Origin: Dendrophyllia cribrosa
Lineage: Eukaryota; Cnidaria; Anthozoa; Scleractinia; Dendrophylliidae
Reading direction: 5' to 3'
NCBI GenBank assembly: GCA_024195265.1
Contig: JAJLRJ010000006.1
Coordinates: 16,941,639 to 17,005,638, forward strand
DNA length: 64,000 bases
The notes under the pieces are model-generated. The model had not been told where the DNA came from. It searched no databases and saw only the letters and a list, made by a program, of their open reading frames with translations. Of the stretch, positions 11,186-24,300 are shown piece by piece; the first letter of the stretch is position 1; each line of letters begins with the position of its first letter. The translations under genes and the position numbers were made by a program.

Positions 11186-12904
11186 ATGTTTCCTTTGCGG
11201 AACGCTCCATAAATTGTCTGTTTACAAAATAAAGTGTGCTCTCACATAAAGCTTACATCTAAGCAAAACTGATATACGAGCGATAGGCCTCGCTACTCTA
11301 AACACAAGCTTTATAGAGCAGAATAGAATACAACATATGCTGAGGTCACTCAGGTATTTGCATTTCGCAGAAATATTAAACATTGCCGTATCGATCGTCA
11401 TAACATTTTATGCTTCGATCTACAACGCGTTCGGACACATCGATATTATTACTGAATCCAGTGTTAATCGCGGAATTATACCATGGTTTGATTTGACAGC
11501 GAGCTACTGCGTTAATACCTTTTCAGAACTGATGAATATGTCGGGATAAATGTAAAATAAAATGTATTTTGACGCGCCATTCGATATCGCTTCAGGTTCA
11601 ATTCCCGGCCCACAAGTCGGCGTTCGGCTACACGTGTGAGGTTGATAATTAACTTCGGCCTCCATATATACTGTCATGATGATAAACAAGGAACTGTATT
11701 TGCAAAGACCACCAAGACGAACTGAAGCACCGGATTCTGTAGTAAAGGATCGAATCGGGGGGGGGGGGGGGTAGTAGAGTGTGTATGTCTATTAAAGTCT
11801 ATAAACGGCTGTTATTTTTTCTGTGAGTTTGTTACAAATACGTTTAAAACAGTTTTACTGTTACATACCTGTAACAAAGTGCTTTTCTCTCAAAATACTA
11901 AGAAAACAGTCTGTTTAAAGGCTGTTTGGAAACAGCTCCTGTTTTAGTATTTTAAAATCGCCTTTCAAATAGCTCTGACTTATGAATTCAACTTCAAACA
12001 TGTTTAAAATAGACTATTTATGAGCCACTTAAAAGCGTAGTAATGAATGTCCATTTCAAATAGTATTTAAACATCATATTTAAAACGTATTTTTATTTTT
12101 TACTTGTTACAACTACATTATAAATCGACAAAATTTTATGATCTTTTCCAAACAGTGTTCAAACAGTCTATTTGAAACAATTTAGAGTAACACTTCGGCA
12201 GTCATGTTGTCAAAATAGTGTTCAAATACTCTATTTGAAATGTAGTTTTGGCGACAAATAGCTTACAAATACATGGAAAAGCCTATCCGGTTTATTAAAT
12301 AGCATTTAAATATACCTCAAATACATTACAAACTCTTACCACTATTTTAGAATTTTTGTTAAAATATAATAAAAATACACCATGATGAGCTCAAAATATA
12401 GTTCAAATCGTTCAAATACATTAAAAGCACTTTTAAATCACTTTTAAAATACACTTGGTTTGGTAAGGGAGTGTTGTTGGTGTCCGGCCTAAATGCATCA
12501 AAATAAACCTATTGGAACGTATAATGTCTGTTGTGCAGTGGAGTTGAAATATATATATCTTGTAACATGTCACGTGATCTATTGGAAAGCTTGTTACACT
12601 GACTTAAATATATTAAGGACGATAAAAGTTTTCTATGTGCCAAATTCCGATTCACTTTTATTCCATTTGTTAAAGTTATCACGAAAAAGCAATTTTTCGT
12701 GGTTAAAGCCTTTGGCCCAGCTTCGGTTTAACTTCTTGAAACGTTTAAAGCATGTTACGCAATCCCTTCTTAAGGTTTTTATTCGATCTCTCCAAGAGCA
12801 TTTTTGATCAGCACAAGCCGTCGTTACTAACCATTCTTTTATCGCCAAGACACATTTTAGCAAAGTTTGAATTTTTTATGTTGAATATGTAAAAAATGAT
12901 ATAA
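11186..12904. other. AT-rich intergenic DNA with low-order repeats
   Basis: There is a 17-base G run at about 11757-11773. From about 11800 to 12460, motifs such as TTCAAATA, TATTTGAA and GTTTAAA recur in both orientations, giving many short palindromes. No exon or recognised element end is visible. Confidence 0.4.
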
Positions 12905-13449
12905 TTAAAGTGCACATGAAGTGAAATTTCACTACCATTTTTTTTCGATAATCTGAAAATAGGTGTTTTAAGATTTATTTTGATGGGTAAATAAGTCACT
13001 TGAAGTGGCGGGAACATATTTTAGCAAGCGACGCAATTTGGGCATATTAGACAAAGACCTGGGTTCTACTGACGTCATTAGTGTGTAAACAACTGAGCGC
13101 GTAACTTGTGTTACGGCGGAATTTTGGCAACTTGTGGAAGGATTCTTTCGGTTAAATATGTTTAAGGGAGATGCGTATTTTAGCTCCGGGTTCGTTCCCT
13201 TCTCCGCCAGGTTTTGTTGTGATCAAAGACACACGAATGACGTCACAAATCCATTGTTTGTACCTTTTTGGCCGCGCTCAAAATGTCGCAAATTTCAGGC
13301 CCTGGCGGGAGTTTTCAAACTGCTAAAAATAGTGGAGTGGATCCTCTTCGCGCAAAAGAGGAAAACGACTGCAAATGAATTAAAGGCGATATAAACAACA
13401 TAAAACCCTAAAAAAACGGTAGTGAAATTTCACTTCACGTGCAATTTAA
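12905..13449. mobile_element. TTAA-flanked MITE, 545 bp
   Basis: The left end reads TTAAAGTGCACATGAAGTGA and the right end is its reverse complement with two changes; TGAAATTTCACTACC is exact in both arms. TTAA at both ends fits the piggyBac-type target duplication. The interior carries several TGACGTCA-like sites but no transposase. It resembles the element at 16083-16546 in its outer bases (TTAAAGTGC). Confidence 0.75.
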
Positions 13450-13689
13450 ACGTTTTGTTGCTTCTTAGAAGAATTTTTACACTTTTCACCAAAAAAGGTC
13501 GAAATCACGCATGTTTACTGAAAAATGGCTTGACTTCATGCTATTTATGACGTCATATTTCATCACCATAGCGACAGATTCTCATCCATTTCCGCACTTT
13601 TTCGATCAATTTCAATTTTGACTAAAATCCAAGATGGCGGCAGTGCCATACGCAGTGCCGTAGCTCGTGTTAATATTCGATACATTTTT

Positions 13690-14100
13690 TCTTCCTTTTC
13701 ATTGGCCGATAGCCCACCACGTGACCTGCGAATAACTACCTACGAATAATTCTGCTCATGCGCACACCGGTGCAAAGTTGTTTTGCTGCGAATAATTGTT
13801 CTACTCCCGTCCTCTACAATGGCATCCCGCTTTGTGCTCTGTTTTAGCAGTTATGAATAAATATTAAATTGAAAAACAAACTCGGTGATCGAATGATAAA
13901 ACAATTACTAAACTAGGCTATCGCAAAACATCGTGATTTGTCAGTGTCTCGCAATGTCAGTGTCAATTATTTGCCTCAGCCGAATTGATCTGCTCGTAAC
14001 TGACAAATCAATATTTTGCTCAACCACGTCCAATAATTGATAAATACTTACCTTATCTTATAGAACACATAACAGGCTAACTATTAAAATATTATAATAC
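13690..14100 (+). repeat. Dispersed repeat, copy 1
   Basis: Shared blocks with 15405-15960, in the same orientation, include GGTGCAAAGTTGTTTTGCTG, AGCAGTTATGAATAAATA, ATGATAAAACAATTA and GTGATTTGTCAGTGTCTCGC. The family is not identified. No coding frame is conserved between the two copies. Confidence 0.65.
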
Positions 14101-14658
14101 CGCAAAAACTCAGCTGGGGGATTTCAAGCACCCATCTTGTACCACGGTAGGAGCATAAATATAAATTTAGGTCCGAGGGTTAAACTATTACTCTTGCCTT
14201 CTTTACAAACTTCACAACCAATTACGCGAAAGGTTTTGAAAGGTCTCAGTCTGTCAGGTAGTTTATGTTACACCGGTTGTTAATCAGTTTTTAGCGAGAG
14301 GTTCATGGGATAAATACATTTGTAAAATAAGTGGGGCTGTTAATATCATAAACGACTGGCAAGAATTTCTCTGCTTCTGGCATTCAAACGAGCCGATCGC
14401 CTTTGAAGCTGAAACTGAAGCTGCGAGTTGAACGAATCTAACTTTATTCTGCCAGTAGCGTCGATCATTAGTTCAACAGGAAATTTAAAACAATTAAATC
14501 AGTTAGACAGTTCTTGTTGACGGCGACAATTTTAAATGACTTCTGTTATTTAGAAGCTCCCTTTCTTAATTAATTTATCACGAGAGATCTCCACGTATAT
14601 CGTTACTTCCTTAAGTGATAAAACAGGCTAAAAAGTGTACTTGATAAGTGTTACTTAC

Positions 14659-14848
14659 CGTTTCTAACGATTTTCCTAAAAGCAAACTTTTCTTGATGCA
14701 AATAAAGTTTACGAAATAAAATTTTGACATCAGCGACAGGTTTACTGTTCTTAAAGAGCGGGTAGTTTTTAGAGGTCATTGGTATTTGAAGTGGGTTACT
14801 TATTAACACTCTAACTGCTGCACCTCCGTTTATATCCACCGTATGCAT
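14659..14848 (-). CDS. Candidate 5' exon, unknown product
   Basis: A minus-strand ATG at 14848 opens a 63-codon frame that ends at a strong donor, AAACG|GTAAGT, at 14659. The peptide starts MHTVDINGGAAVRVLISN and is lysine-rich toward its end. No downstream exon or protein family was recognised, and no signal peptide is present. A chance ATG plus a consensus donor cannot be excluded. Confidence 0.22.
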
Positions 14849-15404
14849 CTTTTATGAAGTATTCCTTTTTGTTGATTCCATTAAGCTGTTTCTTTCCGAC
14901 GAAATAGACTGAGAGTATCTTTTTGTAATTCGAATGGAAAGATTATCGATTCTTAGAAGTTATTTTTCATAAACCGAAGCAACTGACTTTCATTACAGCG
15001 GTAACCATAAACGCGCGCCCATCGCACTTTATTCCAGCAGGTCAACCTTGAGTTTGGTGGACGTCAATCAGAGGAAAGTCGTTAAGATTATTATTAAAAT
15101 TCCGACTCAGGATTGCTACAAATTTTACCAAAAAGAAATATTAAAAATTTTAAAACAACCAAATTCGAAGTCAATTACAGTTTAAAAAAGATTTCATTTA
15201 ACATGGTAAAAAACTGGCGCTGCGTGCAGCGGTGGCTTTATGAATGTGATCCGCCTACTATTCATCATGTATCACTGAGTTGCAAATTATGACGTGTAGT
15301 GAAATTTAAAAGTTCTGTTTAAAAACACGGTTTCTGTAAACGCTAGATTGATGGGTCAAGAGACTATTACGTCCCTGCAAATTACTGCTATGAGTCATGG
15401 ACTA
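14849..15404. other. Intergenic, nothing recognised
   Basis: AT-rich sequence with no supported exon, element end or tandem repeat. Confidence 0.35.
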
Positions 15405-15807
15405 CTCATGTGCACAACGGTGCAAAGTTGTTTTGCTGCGAATAATGGTCTGCTCGTGCGCAGTTTTGTCCAATATTTGGAAGAAAGAAAAGTCGACTAA
15501 AAAGAGCTTGTAACATCAAAATTTAAACCTGCAGCTGTTCTAAGAAAGTTTTACGCCGACGCCAGTGATTTTAAACAAAAGCTTCACTTGTGAGAATCCG
15601 TTTCGGTCTCCAACTGTAAGTGTAAATCTTACTTTTGAATGTTTGAATTTTAAACATTATTTATTACCTAAGCCTGAATTTACGAATTTGTAATATTTTG
15701 TGGAGCACGCGTTTGTCATAATCTTATACAGCAGTTATGAATAAATAATAAAAAAACAAGGTTACTGCTTAAATGATAAAACAATTATTGAACTTCGTTT
15801 TCGAAAG

Positions 15808-15839
<32 letters not shown>

Positions 15840-15960
15840 TTTTTGCCTCGGCCTACGGCACCGGCAAAACGCTAGAAAAATTACGATATTTTGCTCAACC
15901 TTTTCCTATGAATGTTAATTATCGACCTGATGAACTCCAGTAATTATTTCATAAATATTT
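15405..15960 (+). repeat. Dispersed repeat, copy 2
   Basis: This is the second copy of the repeat at 13690-14100, in direct orientation. About 240 bases (15470-15710) between the shared blocks are unrelated to copy 1, so one copy has gained or lost sequence. Confidence 0.6.
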
Positions 15961-16082
15961 ATCTCGACTAATTTAGAAAAAAGACTCCGTTAGCTCTTTC
16001 GTTTTTCACAAGTGAATGTTGTGTAAGGATTTTCTTTTACTAGTATGCAAGTTATATTGTTAGTAGTATAGGACGCACTGAA

Positions 16083-16546
16083 TTAAAGTGCCTATCACCC
16101 CTAGAAAGTTATTTTCAGAATCAACTCTATGTACATTGAATAGTTGAATGGTAGAATATTTCTTGTTTTCAACGTCGCATTTGTGAGTTATAGAGATTTG
16201 AATTTACAAAATGCTAATTAGATGACGTAAACCCGGGAATTTGCCATTATTTATACGCCAATTTACAATGCGCGGTTTACAGCTTGAGGAAAATTAATTT
16301 GATAAATACTAAAAATAAACTATGGATAGTTAATTGATTCGTAAAAAATATTACTTGGAGGTGAAAACAAGTAGTTGTATAATAAATTATTCCCGGGTTG
16401 AAGTCATCTAATTAGCATTTTGTAAATTCAAATCTCAATAACTCATTAACACGACATTCAAAACTAGAAATCTTTTACCATTCAACTATTCAATGTACAT
16501 AGAGTTGATTCTGAAAACAACTTTCTAGGGGTGATAGGCACTTTAA
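16083..16546. mobile_element. Long palindromic TTAA element, 464 bp
   Basis: TTAAAGTGCCTATCACCCCT at 16083 is mirrored by its reverse complement ending at 16546. The arms stay complementary for about 160 bp, through TTGATT, AATGTACAT, ATTTGTAAATTC-type blocks and AGCATTTTGTAAATTC. The unpaired centre is about 150 bp. TTAA at both ends suggests a piggyBac-type insertion. A broken half copy lies at 3540-3690. Confidence 0.8.
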
Positions 16547-16707
16547 GCTCTTTTTGCGTTGAAATCTCATCAATTTGCAGTGGAATAAGTTACCGTTGAT
16601 GACGTCATAAGCCATTGTCTTTATATCATAAATAAAATGCGGTAGTGTCTCATTAAAATAAATGATGCTATGTTCTATTTTAAGCTTACTAGGTTTCTTA
16701 ACCGGTT

Positions 16708-17650
16708 TGGTGGTGGATGGAACAATAGAATAGTGGTGGTGGTGGTGGTAGTGCGAACATTAGCGACCTTTAGATTTGACTACGAGTACGAAATCGAGTA
16801 CGAGTACGACTTTGGAATTTCGAGATAATTGTATTTCCCGAACTATAACTCTTTCCTGTTGCTGACTGACACATAAATAAATGTTAGGGATAAGATTGGT
16901 GCGATAAGAAATTATACGAGGCACACGAATTTGGTTTGAAAACTCGTACTCGTACTCAATCTAGTACTCGTAGTCCAATCTAAAGGTCGCTAATATAATC
17001 GTGGCGGCGGAGGTGGAGGGAACAATAGTATTGTGGTGGTGGTGGAGGGAACAAAAGAATTATGGTAGTGGTGGGAACATTATAATTGTGGTGGTGGGAA
17101 CACTGATAGAATTGTGGTAGTGGGGAAACAATAAAATTGTGGTGGTGGTGGAGGAAACAAACGAATTGTGCTGGTGGTGGTGTTGGTGGGAACATTATAA
17201 TTGTGGTGGTGGTGGGGGGAAGAATAGAATTGTGGTGATGGTGGGAACAATAGAATTGTGATGGTAATGGTGCTAGAGGAAACAATAGTATTGTGGTGGT
17301 GGAGAGAACAATAGAATTGCGATGGTGGTGGTGGTGGAGGGAACAATAGAATTGTGGTGGTGGTGGTGGCGGTGGTGGTGGTGGTGGTGGTGGAGTGAAC
17401 AATAGAATTGTGGTGATGGTGGGGACAATATAATTGTGATGGTGATGGTGGTAGAGGGAACAATAGAATTGTGATGGCGGTGTTGGCGGAGAAAAAAATA
17501 GAATTGTGGTGGTGGTGGTGGTGGTGGTGGAGAGAACAATAGAATTGTGGCGGTGGTGTGAACAATAGAATTGTAGTGGTGGTGGTGGTGGGAAAAAAGT
17601 AAAATTGTGGTGGTGGTGCAGGGAACAATAGAATTGTAGTGGTGTTCAAA
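16708..17650. repeat. GGT-rich minisatellite
   Basis: The unit is (GGT)n followed by an AACAATAGAATTGT-type spacer, repeated about 25 times with variable GGT number (about 16708-16756 and 16993-17650). The minus strand reads as Pro/His-rich open frames that are only translations of the repeat. It is interrupted by a MITE at 16761-16992, and its last spacers lead into a 212-bp tandem duplication. Confidence 0.85.
16761..16992. mobile_element. MITE inserted in the GGT minisatellite
   Basis: TAGCGACCTTTAGATTTGAC at the left and its reverse complement (one change) at the right define inverted ends. Just inside them, repeats of ACGAGTACG appear in opposite orientation. Minisatellite sequence lies on both sides. 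A short AT/TA duplication is possible but cannot be told from local sequence. Confidence 0.7.
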
Positions 17651-18047
17651 GTAACGGCGGCTTGTATAAAGTTAAGATCTTAAAAAGAAACAAAATAGTA
17701 GAGGGTTTGAACGAAAATTCAGCGACTCTTCCTTTTTCCATAACATGAATTATAACGTAATTCGATACGCCCTATACTACTCTCACTTTTACAGCTTGTG
17801 AGAAAGCAGAAAAACTGATCTACAAAAAGCAGTAGAACAATAGAATTGTAGTGGTGTTCAAAGTAACCGCGGCTTGTATAAAGTTAAGGTCCTAAAAAGA
17901 AACAAAATAGTAGAGGGTTTGAACGAAAATTCAGCGACTCTTCCTTTTTTCCATAACATGAATTATAACGCAACCCTATACGCCCTATGCTACTCCCACT
18001 TTTACAGCTTGTGAGAAAGCAGGAAAATGGATCTACAAAAAGCAGTA
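17624..18047 (+). repeat. Tandem duplication, two 212-bp units
   Basis: 17624-17835 and 17836-18047 are near-identical in order: AACAATAGAATTGTAGTGG, AGTAGAGGGTTTGAACG, AAAATTCAGCGACTCTTCC, TTTACAGCTTGTGAGAAAGC and CTACAAAAAGCAGTA. Each unit starts with the minisatellite spacer, so the duplication probably arose from that array. Confidence 0.85.
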
Positions 18048-18389
18048 CATTAAAAAAATACCGCAGTGAATACCACAATCTGTTATCGAACATAAATGGT
18101 TCATTAATGAATACTTTGGAAGCCACAAAAGTTTATAAACAGCAGCACTTTTCCTCTACTCTTGCTCAGTACCCTAAAAAGGGCGAAGGCACATACATTA
18201 AGGGTGAATTTCAAACCTTTCTTTTTTAAGTGATGCGAATGATCTGTCTACAAAATGTACGTTGAGCACAGTAGAATTATTAAGTTTCTTTTCTGTTGCT
18301 GTTCACTGCCTTTTTATCAATATTGTTGTTTTAATAAGAAACAAATCAATAAACAAAGTTTTATTATTTTATTCCCGCTTGTCAGCTCC

Positions 18390-21300
18390 TTATTTGCCAT
18401 CTTTGCTTTTTGGTTTTCCAACACCACGCTTCCAAGATGTATACGTAATGACGTTACTCGATATTTTTTTATCACTTTGTTGAGTATAAGTTTGATCTGG
18501 TACATCACAAATCTTTTCTTTAGGATTGAACAGCATCGTGTTAGGACACTCCCTTTCTTCTGATATTCCATTGAAGCAAATCACAAAGCTCTTCTGCTCA
18601 AAAGGATTCGTGTAAATTCCACTGGTCTTTCCAATACAAAAAGACTTTAATCCTTAAAGCAAGAGAGAAAAATACCATTCAATACTTCTCAAAAACGTTA
18701 TGTTTTTGCCTGTGGCCTGTGCATGTGTTTGTGTTTGGCTTTAGCCCACAAGTCGGCACATGCGTTGACTTTTATGTATCTTTAGATTTGCTAGCTGTTC
18801 TGCAGTATCCATCAATACATATACTAATTAATTTTTGAGGTAATTAGAAATTCAGGTCTGATGTTTTAGTGGATACGACACTCGCTTACCAAGCTGTATG
18901 TCAAGATCGAACTTTGACATTATTGATCGTAACAGTATGCAGGATACGGTTCAAATACTAATACCAGTCTTCCAGTAGCTGAGTTTTTTAGAGCCCTCGA
19001 CACATTTCCGGAAGGTCATGCAATGGGTTCGTTTCCCGTCGGAACCTCAGCCGATTATTTCTTTGTCCCATGCTCTCTGTTGTCTTAAAATATATTAAAA
19101 GCGAACGAGCGCGTTTCTTCAAGAAATTCGGCACTGAGAAGTTAGCCGAAAAAGTACACTTTCTCTTGATCAAACCCTAAGTGATGGATATCCTGAAGAA
19201 ATGTTGTCTCGAGTGCTTGATGTATAGCTTCAAGTTGATGAATTATAATCGAATTTCAAGTCAATCGTTAAAAGAGGGAAAGAAGAATCAGTGACTATAA
19301 GAAGAAAATATAAAGCCTATGATGATTTGATGATTTTGTACACCAGCCATTAATTGCTTAGGCCAAATGCCCGAATGTATATCACTCTGCCCTAGGGCCT
19401 TTATTACTGAGGCACCTGCTACACAGGCTAACTTATACTCGTACTTGGATCAGATTTGGACTTAAGAGTCCCTCCTTTGTAAGCATTCCCCTTCGACGCA
19501 TCGTCAGACTGCCCAACAGTAACCGATAAAGCGTTTTTATTGTCGACAAATCCACCGGATCCGTCCAATCCTAACTTTTCTGTCTTGGTAGAATTTGCTG
19601 GGACAGTGTTGTTGTTGTTGTTGTTGTAGTTCTTATCGCCCATTCCACTTGCACTAGAACCTGAAAGTAAGATATGCCAATGGTGTTTACGTAAGTTAAA
19701 GTCCCTGTCAGAGAGGGAGCCCAAAAAACCCGGATTGAGCAGCAAGATAGCTCGAATCCGTTGTGAGGATAATATTGAATTGCGAGCACGATTTCTCCTG
19801 ATTACCAATAATTAAAATCGTAACATTAACAAAAATCGTAATTTAAAAGAATTATTCTGGTTTGTAAAAGATAACGAACAGCAATAATAACCTTTTTCAA
19901 ATGCACCCTATTGATCATGACGCATGCGTGACGTGGGTGTTCAATTCACAGCTACCCAGTTCTAATGTGATAGGAATAGCTTTTTTATACACCTAAGTGA
20001 TCGGAGGATTTACCGCCCAATGCTTGATTTATTCACTTCTAGGTTGTTAAGTAATGATCCGCATAAGAAGGAAAGTGCTAACGGCAATGCACGATGGAAT
20101 GTCAACTTTTTTCATTGTTACAACTAGTGATCTCATTGGCCTAGACTCAAAGACCGCTAAAAAGTTAGGTTTCAAGGTGCATTTTGTTTGATTTTTTAAA
20201 GGTTTCATGTAATTTAAGACCCAATCGCAAAACAAGCAAATTTTTAAAGAAATTGTATTTGAGGAACTTCATCAAAGAAGCAAAATTATTAGTTATTGTC
20301 TTCTGCTATTTTGATTGGTTAAGCACGAACATTTCCTAAAATTTATCTGACGCAAATGGATATTCTTTATTTTTATACTGAAATATAATTATAAACCATT
20401 AGCTCCTCTCCTATTCTTGAAATCAAAGACATTCTATGTGAGAAAGAGCCAATGCCGCAGAACAATGAAGTTTACTGTAGTTCTTATGTGGAGCGTTACT
20501 TAATTCTTAAACATACCTGAATAAAATAAACAATATATTTACTGTAATTTTTCCTAGTCAAAATTTTGTCTGTACCATGTTTCAATGACTGGCTAATATT
20601 TATCCCCAACACAAACTTACAGGTTGATACAACATAAATGTTTTGAAAACAAACCGCAAGATAAGGAACCAGTTAAGTCATGGTCCTAGTAAGAAGTAGG
20701 CAACCTAACGGCAGGGAATACAGAATGGTGTTAATTATGATATTGTTGAAACCGTCCACCTCATTGGCTAAAACGTGAAAATCTACCATAACTTAACCAG
20801 GTAGTGCATTTCTTTCTTTCTAGTTTACTAATTGATTCCCTTTTAGTGAAAACTATTCTGAGTTTTAATGCAACCAAAATTCTATGTGGGAAACATGTAA
20901 AATTATAAGCCTTTCTTGGCCATTGTTTTGGAGTTTCACGATTGGATGACATCTTGTAGCACAAAAGAAACATCACTTTAAAATAAAGCTCCAGTACATT
21001 TTATTAAAAAAACACGTTGTCCATAGGTTGATGCATTCTCAGTAAAAAAAACTAAACGATCTTTTGTGGGGAAAGCGAAATGCCGCGGAACAATAGAGCA
21101 TTGCCTACTTCTTACACGCATTGTTACTTAAAATATAATATAAGCATTCTTCAATAGCAGAAACAAATTATAAAGTAACCGAGCATAATTAAGAAGTAAA
21201 CATATGGCATAACCCAACGACGAAGTCTTTTACAATGCTGGCAAGATCGAAAGAACAATTTGATAGATTATTTTTAGTCAGGAAAGTGAAAGAATATGAT

Positions 21301-24300
21301 AGAGGGAGCAAGGCTTCCTTTTTTTAGTAATTATTGAACTGTTTGAAAATTGAAAGTAACAAAAACATGAGGAAACAGTTTACTTACTGTAACCTCCGTC
21401 ATCTTGATCTTGATTCATAACATTTTCATCATTCTGCCAATCTTGTTTGGCACCCAGATCTGGACTTGGATCTTGTAACTCATCTTCTTCATCCCTATTT
21501 GGAATTTCCCAGTGCGGAGACTCAGATGTTTGTTGTAGGTACTTATTACCTAGTTGAATAGAATCTGCAATGTCAGTCATATTTTCAGTTTCAGGATCTC
21601 CGTCACTGAAAATCATTCCCTGCATGGCAACATCGTCTAGGTACTCCTTGTTAGCTTCTAAGATGCTCTGGGCAATACTGCCACTGTCTTTGATGGATTG
21701 CAAATCAGTAACCGACTGGGATGTTTTAGCTCCATTTGATTTTTTAATGAGATTAGACACAACTGCTCTGCTTTGCGCTCCCAATTTGAGTGGTTTATCT
21801 ATCAAGCTTTTAAGAATTTGCACAATATGGCCTCTTGCGCCAGATCTTTTCTTCAGCTGTGCTCTGGGATTTATAAACAGACCGAGTTTACCAGGATGCT
21901 TCAAAATAATTTTCAGCTGTGGCTGACTACCTAGAGATTGACTCTGAGTTTGCAAAATGTTTTCCTTTTCTAATTGTGCGTCTTCATGAAGTTGACTTTT
22001 GATGCCGTTTTCGGGTAACTCGACACTAGTCAAGGTATCTTGGTGTAAAGTAGATTGAAGCTTGCTCTTAACTTTGTCTTCCAAATTATTGTTATTTTCC
22101 GTCTGTTCTGTGAAGTTTTCTTTCATTGCAATGCGACGAGTGTTTTCCAGCTTACTGTCGTTGTACTCAGCTGCTTGAACGTCAGGATTCTTTACATTGC
22201 CTTTATACTTGTTCTCCAAAGGGAGGCGCGAGACTGTTAAACCAGCGTCTTGAGCACTCTTATTACTAGTCGAAGCGCTTTGGAGAGGTATCATTTCTGT
22301 GTTGTTTCCATGTTCATCCTGCTTGTCTATGCGTTCATTTATTGTCATTCCTCCATTGTTCTGTACTTCTAAATCAGTTTTCCCTCCCTTTGTTGTGTTA
22401 TCATTGATGTGTTGAGTTGACTGCTCACGTGTTTGATTCGATAGTTTTGAATAAGATTGAGAAGTGTCTTGCAGATGATATGGATATTTGACGGCTTGCA
22501 TTTGTGAGGGTACTCGTTGCAAACTTGGTGCTCTGTTGTGGTTCGGATTTAAGGTACCTCTCAGTGCGTCTGGTCCTACGGTGTTCAACGTGATATGAAA
22601 TTCGTTGTCATTCTTCTTTTTTTGTGAGTCATGATTATAATAAGAGCCCACAGTGGATCCAGTTACTAGGCTATTTTGCTGCTCAGAACATTCAGACAGA
22701 GTGCAGTTGATGCCAGGATGTTTTCCGGTTTTATCCATTTCAACCTTGAGTTTGAAATGCAGTGGTGATGACGTAATATCATTTGTAGTGGGTAACCTAT
22801 TTTCAACGGTTTTGCTTCCGAAATCTCCAAGCTGGCTTTGTTGTTGATATTCGTATTCAGATTTGGTCCCGTGTTTATTTATAACCTCGTTATCATTCAT
22901 TTGGTCGAAGAGCTGCTGCACAGAAACATCATTTGGTACATCTTTGTACTGTTCTGCTGTACCAGTCTGTTGTCCACTCAGTCTTATATTCTCATTTGTA
23001 TCGCGCATTTGATTATCGATAGTGGGTGCTTTTGATTGTAACCCAAAAAGATTTATTGCAAAGACCTTGTAAGGGGAGAAACCAAGCTGACCTGTCGACG
23101 AATTGGTTTTACCAGCTTTTTTAACATTATGCAAGTTTGTGTGTGAATTGAAAGAACTTTCAGGAAGTCTCGACGAAACATTTAAACGTGAGGGAATGTA
23201 AACTTGCTTGGAATTTGACAGTATTTCTGTTCCACGATTAGCCTGCGAAATGGCATTTGATGCACTTTGCCTGTGAAGGCTACTCTGTAGTTGATCATCA
23301 TAAGAAAATTTTGAATGTTCACTGATAGCTAGGTCCGTATTCTTAGTCACGTTTGTTGACGCGTTTTCACCAGCAGTTCGATTTATTCGATTCTGAAAAT
23401 GTCCTTTACTAACTGAAGGCTGTAATTCTTTGGCGTCAACCTGCGGCAGTATGGTTTCAGTTACTGAGCTGTTTTTCAAATAACTTTGTTCCTTATCCTG
23501 TTGCATGCGTCCATTGTCTGTGGCAGATTTTGGTTTAGAGTGAGCGCTATTGAAAATGTTAATAGAAAATATTTTATGAGGTTTCTTAGTGTTTAAGTCA
23601 ACGTTATCTTCATGTTTCTCGTTTTCTTCAGGACCACCAACGGAAAGTACTTTTAGTCCATTGTTGTCTGGCAACGACGTCCACCTAGTAATTACTTTTG
23701 ACTGAAGTTTTCCTGCAGAATCGGCTTCATTTCCGACAAATTTCACGTCCTCGGGGACATCACAGGAAGAGATCATCGGGTTAAACTTAAGACCCGTTGG
23801 ACAAAACTTCTTGGTTGCTTTTTCGCCTTCACACATGTAAAAGGCTGTCTCGTCTTGTTGGTCGGCATAAATTCCATCTTCTTTGGAAACGCAAAATGAC
23901 GCATCGCCTGTGTGTATAACCGGAAAGATTGCATATTATCAATATCAGTGGCACGTCCTTTATAACATACCGTACCGCATCTACGATAATAAAAGCTTGC
24001 TCTTATCAAAAAATCCCTCTAGAGCTAACGGCTCCGTCAGATCACCCTGACAGAAAAGAAAGAAACAATTCGGACGTCTAGCTAATGAATTCGTTTTTAG
24101 GAGGTAATAAGGTATTCTTAATCCTTTAACAAACTCAGCAACAATCATTGTTACAGTCTGATAAGTCTATACTATGGACTATCCGAGGTAAATGATCCAC
24201 GGTTTCGGCGCGTACCTGCTGTTTCTGCCGGAGAAGCAACAGAACTGGAAGTATGGATAATTGTTTTGGATTGACTGATAGGTTAACATTTTGGAATGTC

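Noticed and set aside
16980..17649. Pro/His-rich frames up to 189 codons on the minus strand
   Set aside because: They are the GGT minisatellite read in other frames; no splice or start context.
18855..19040. tRNA genes
   Set aside because: Only box-like motifs are seen; no complete cloverleaf with a matching acceptor stem could be built.
24217..24245. Possible extra small exon in the chitin-binding gene
   Set aside because: Splice-like AG and GT flank it, but including it breaks the reading phase with the next exon.
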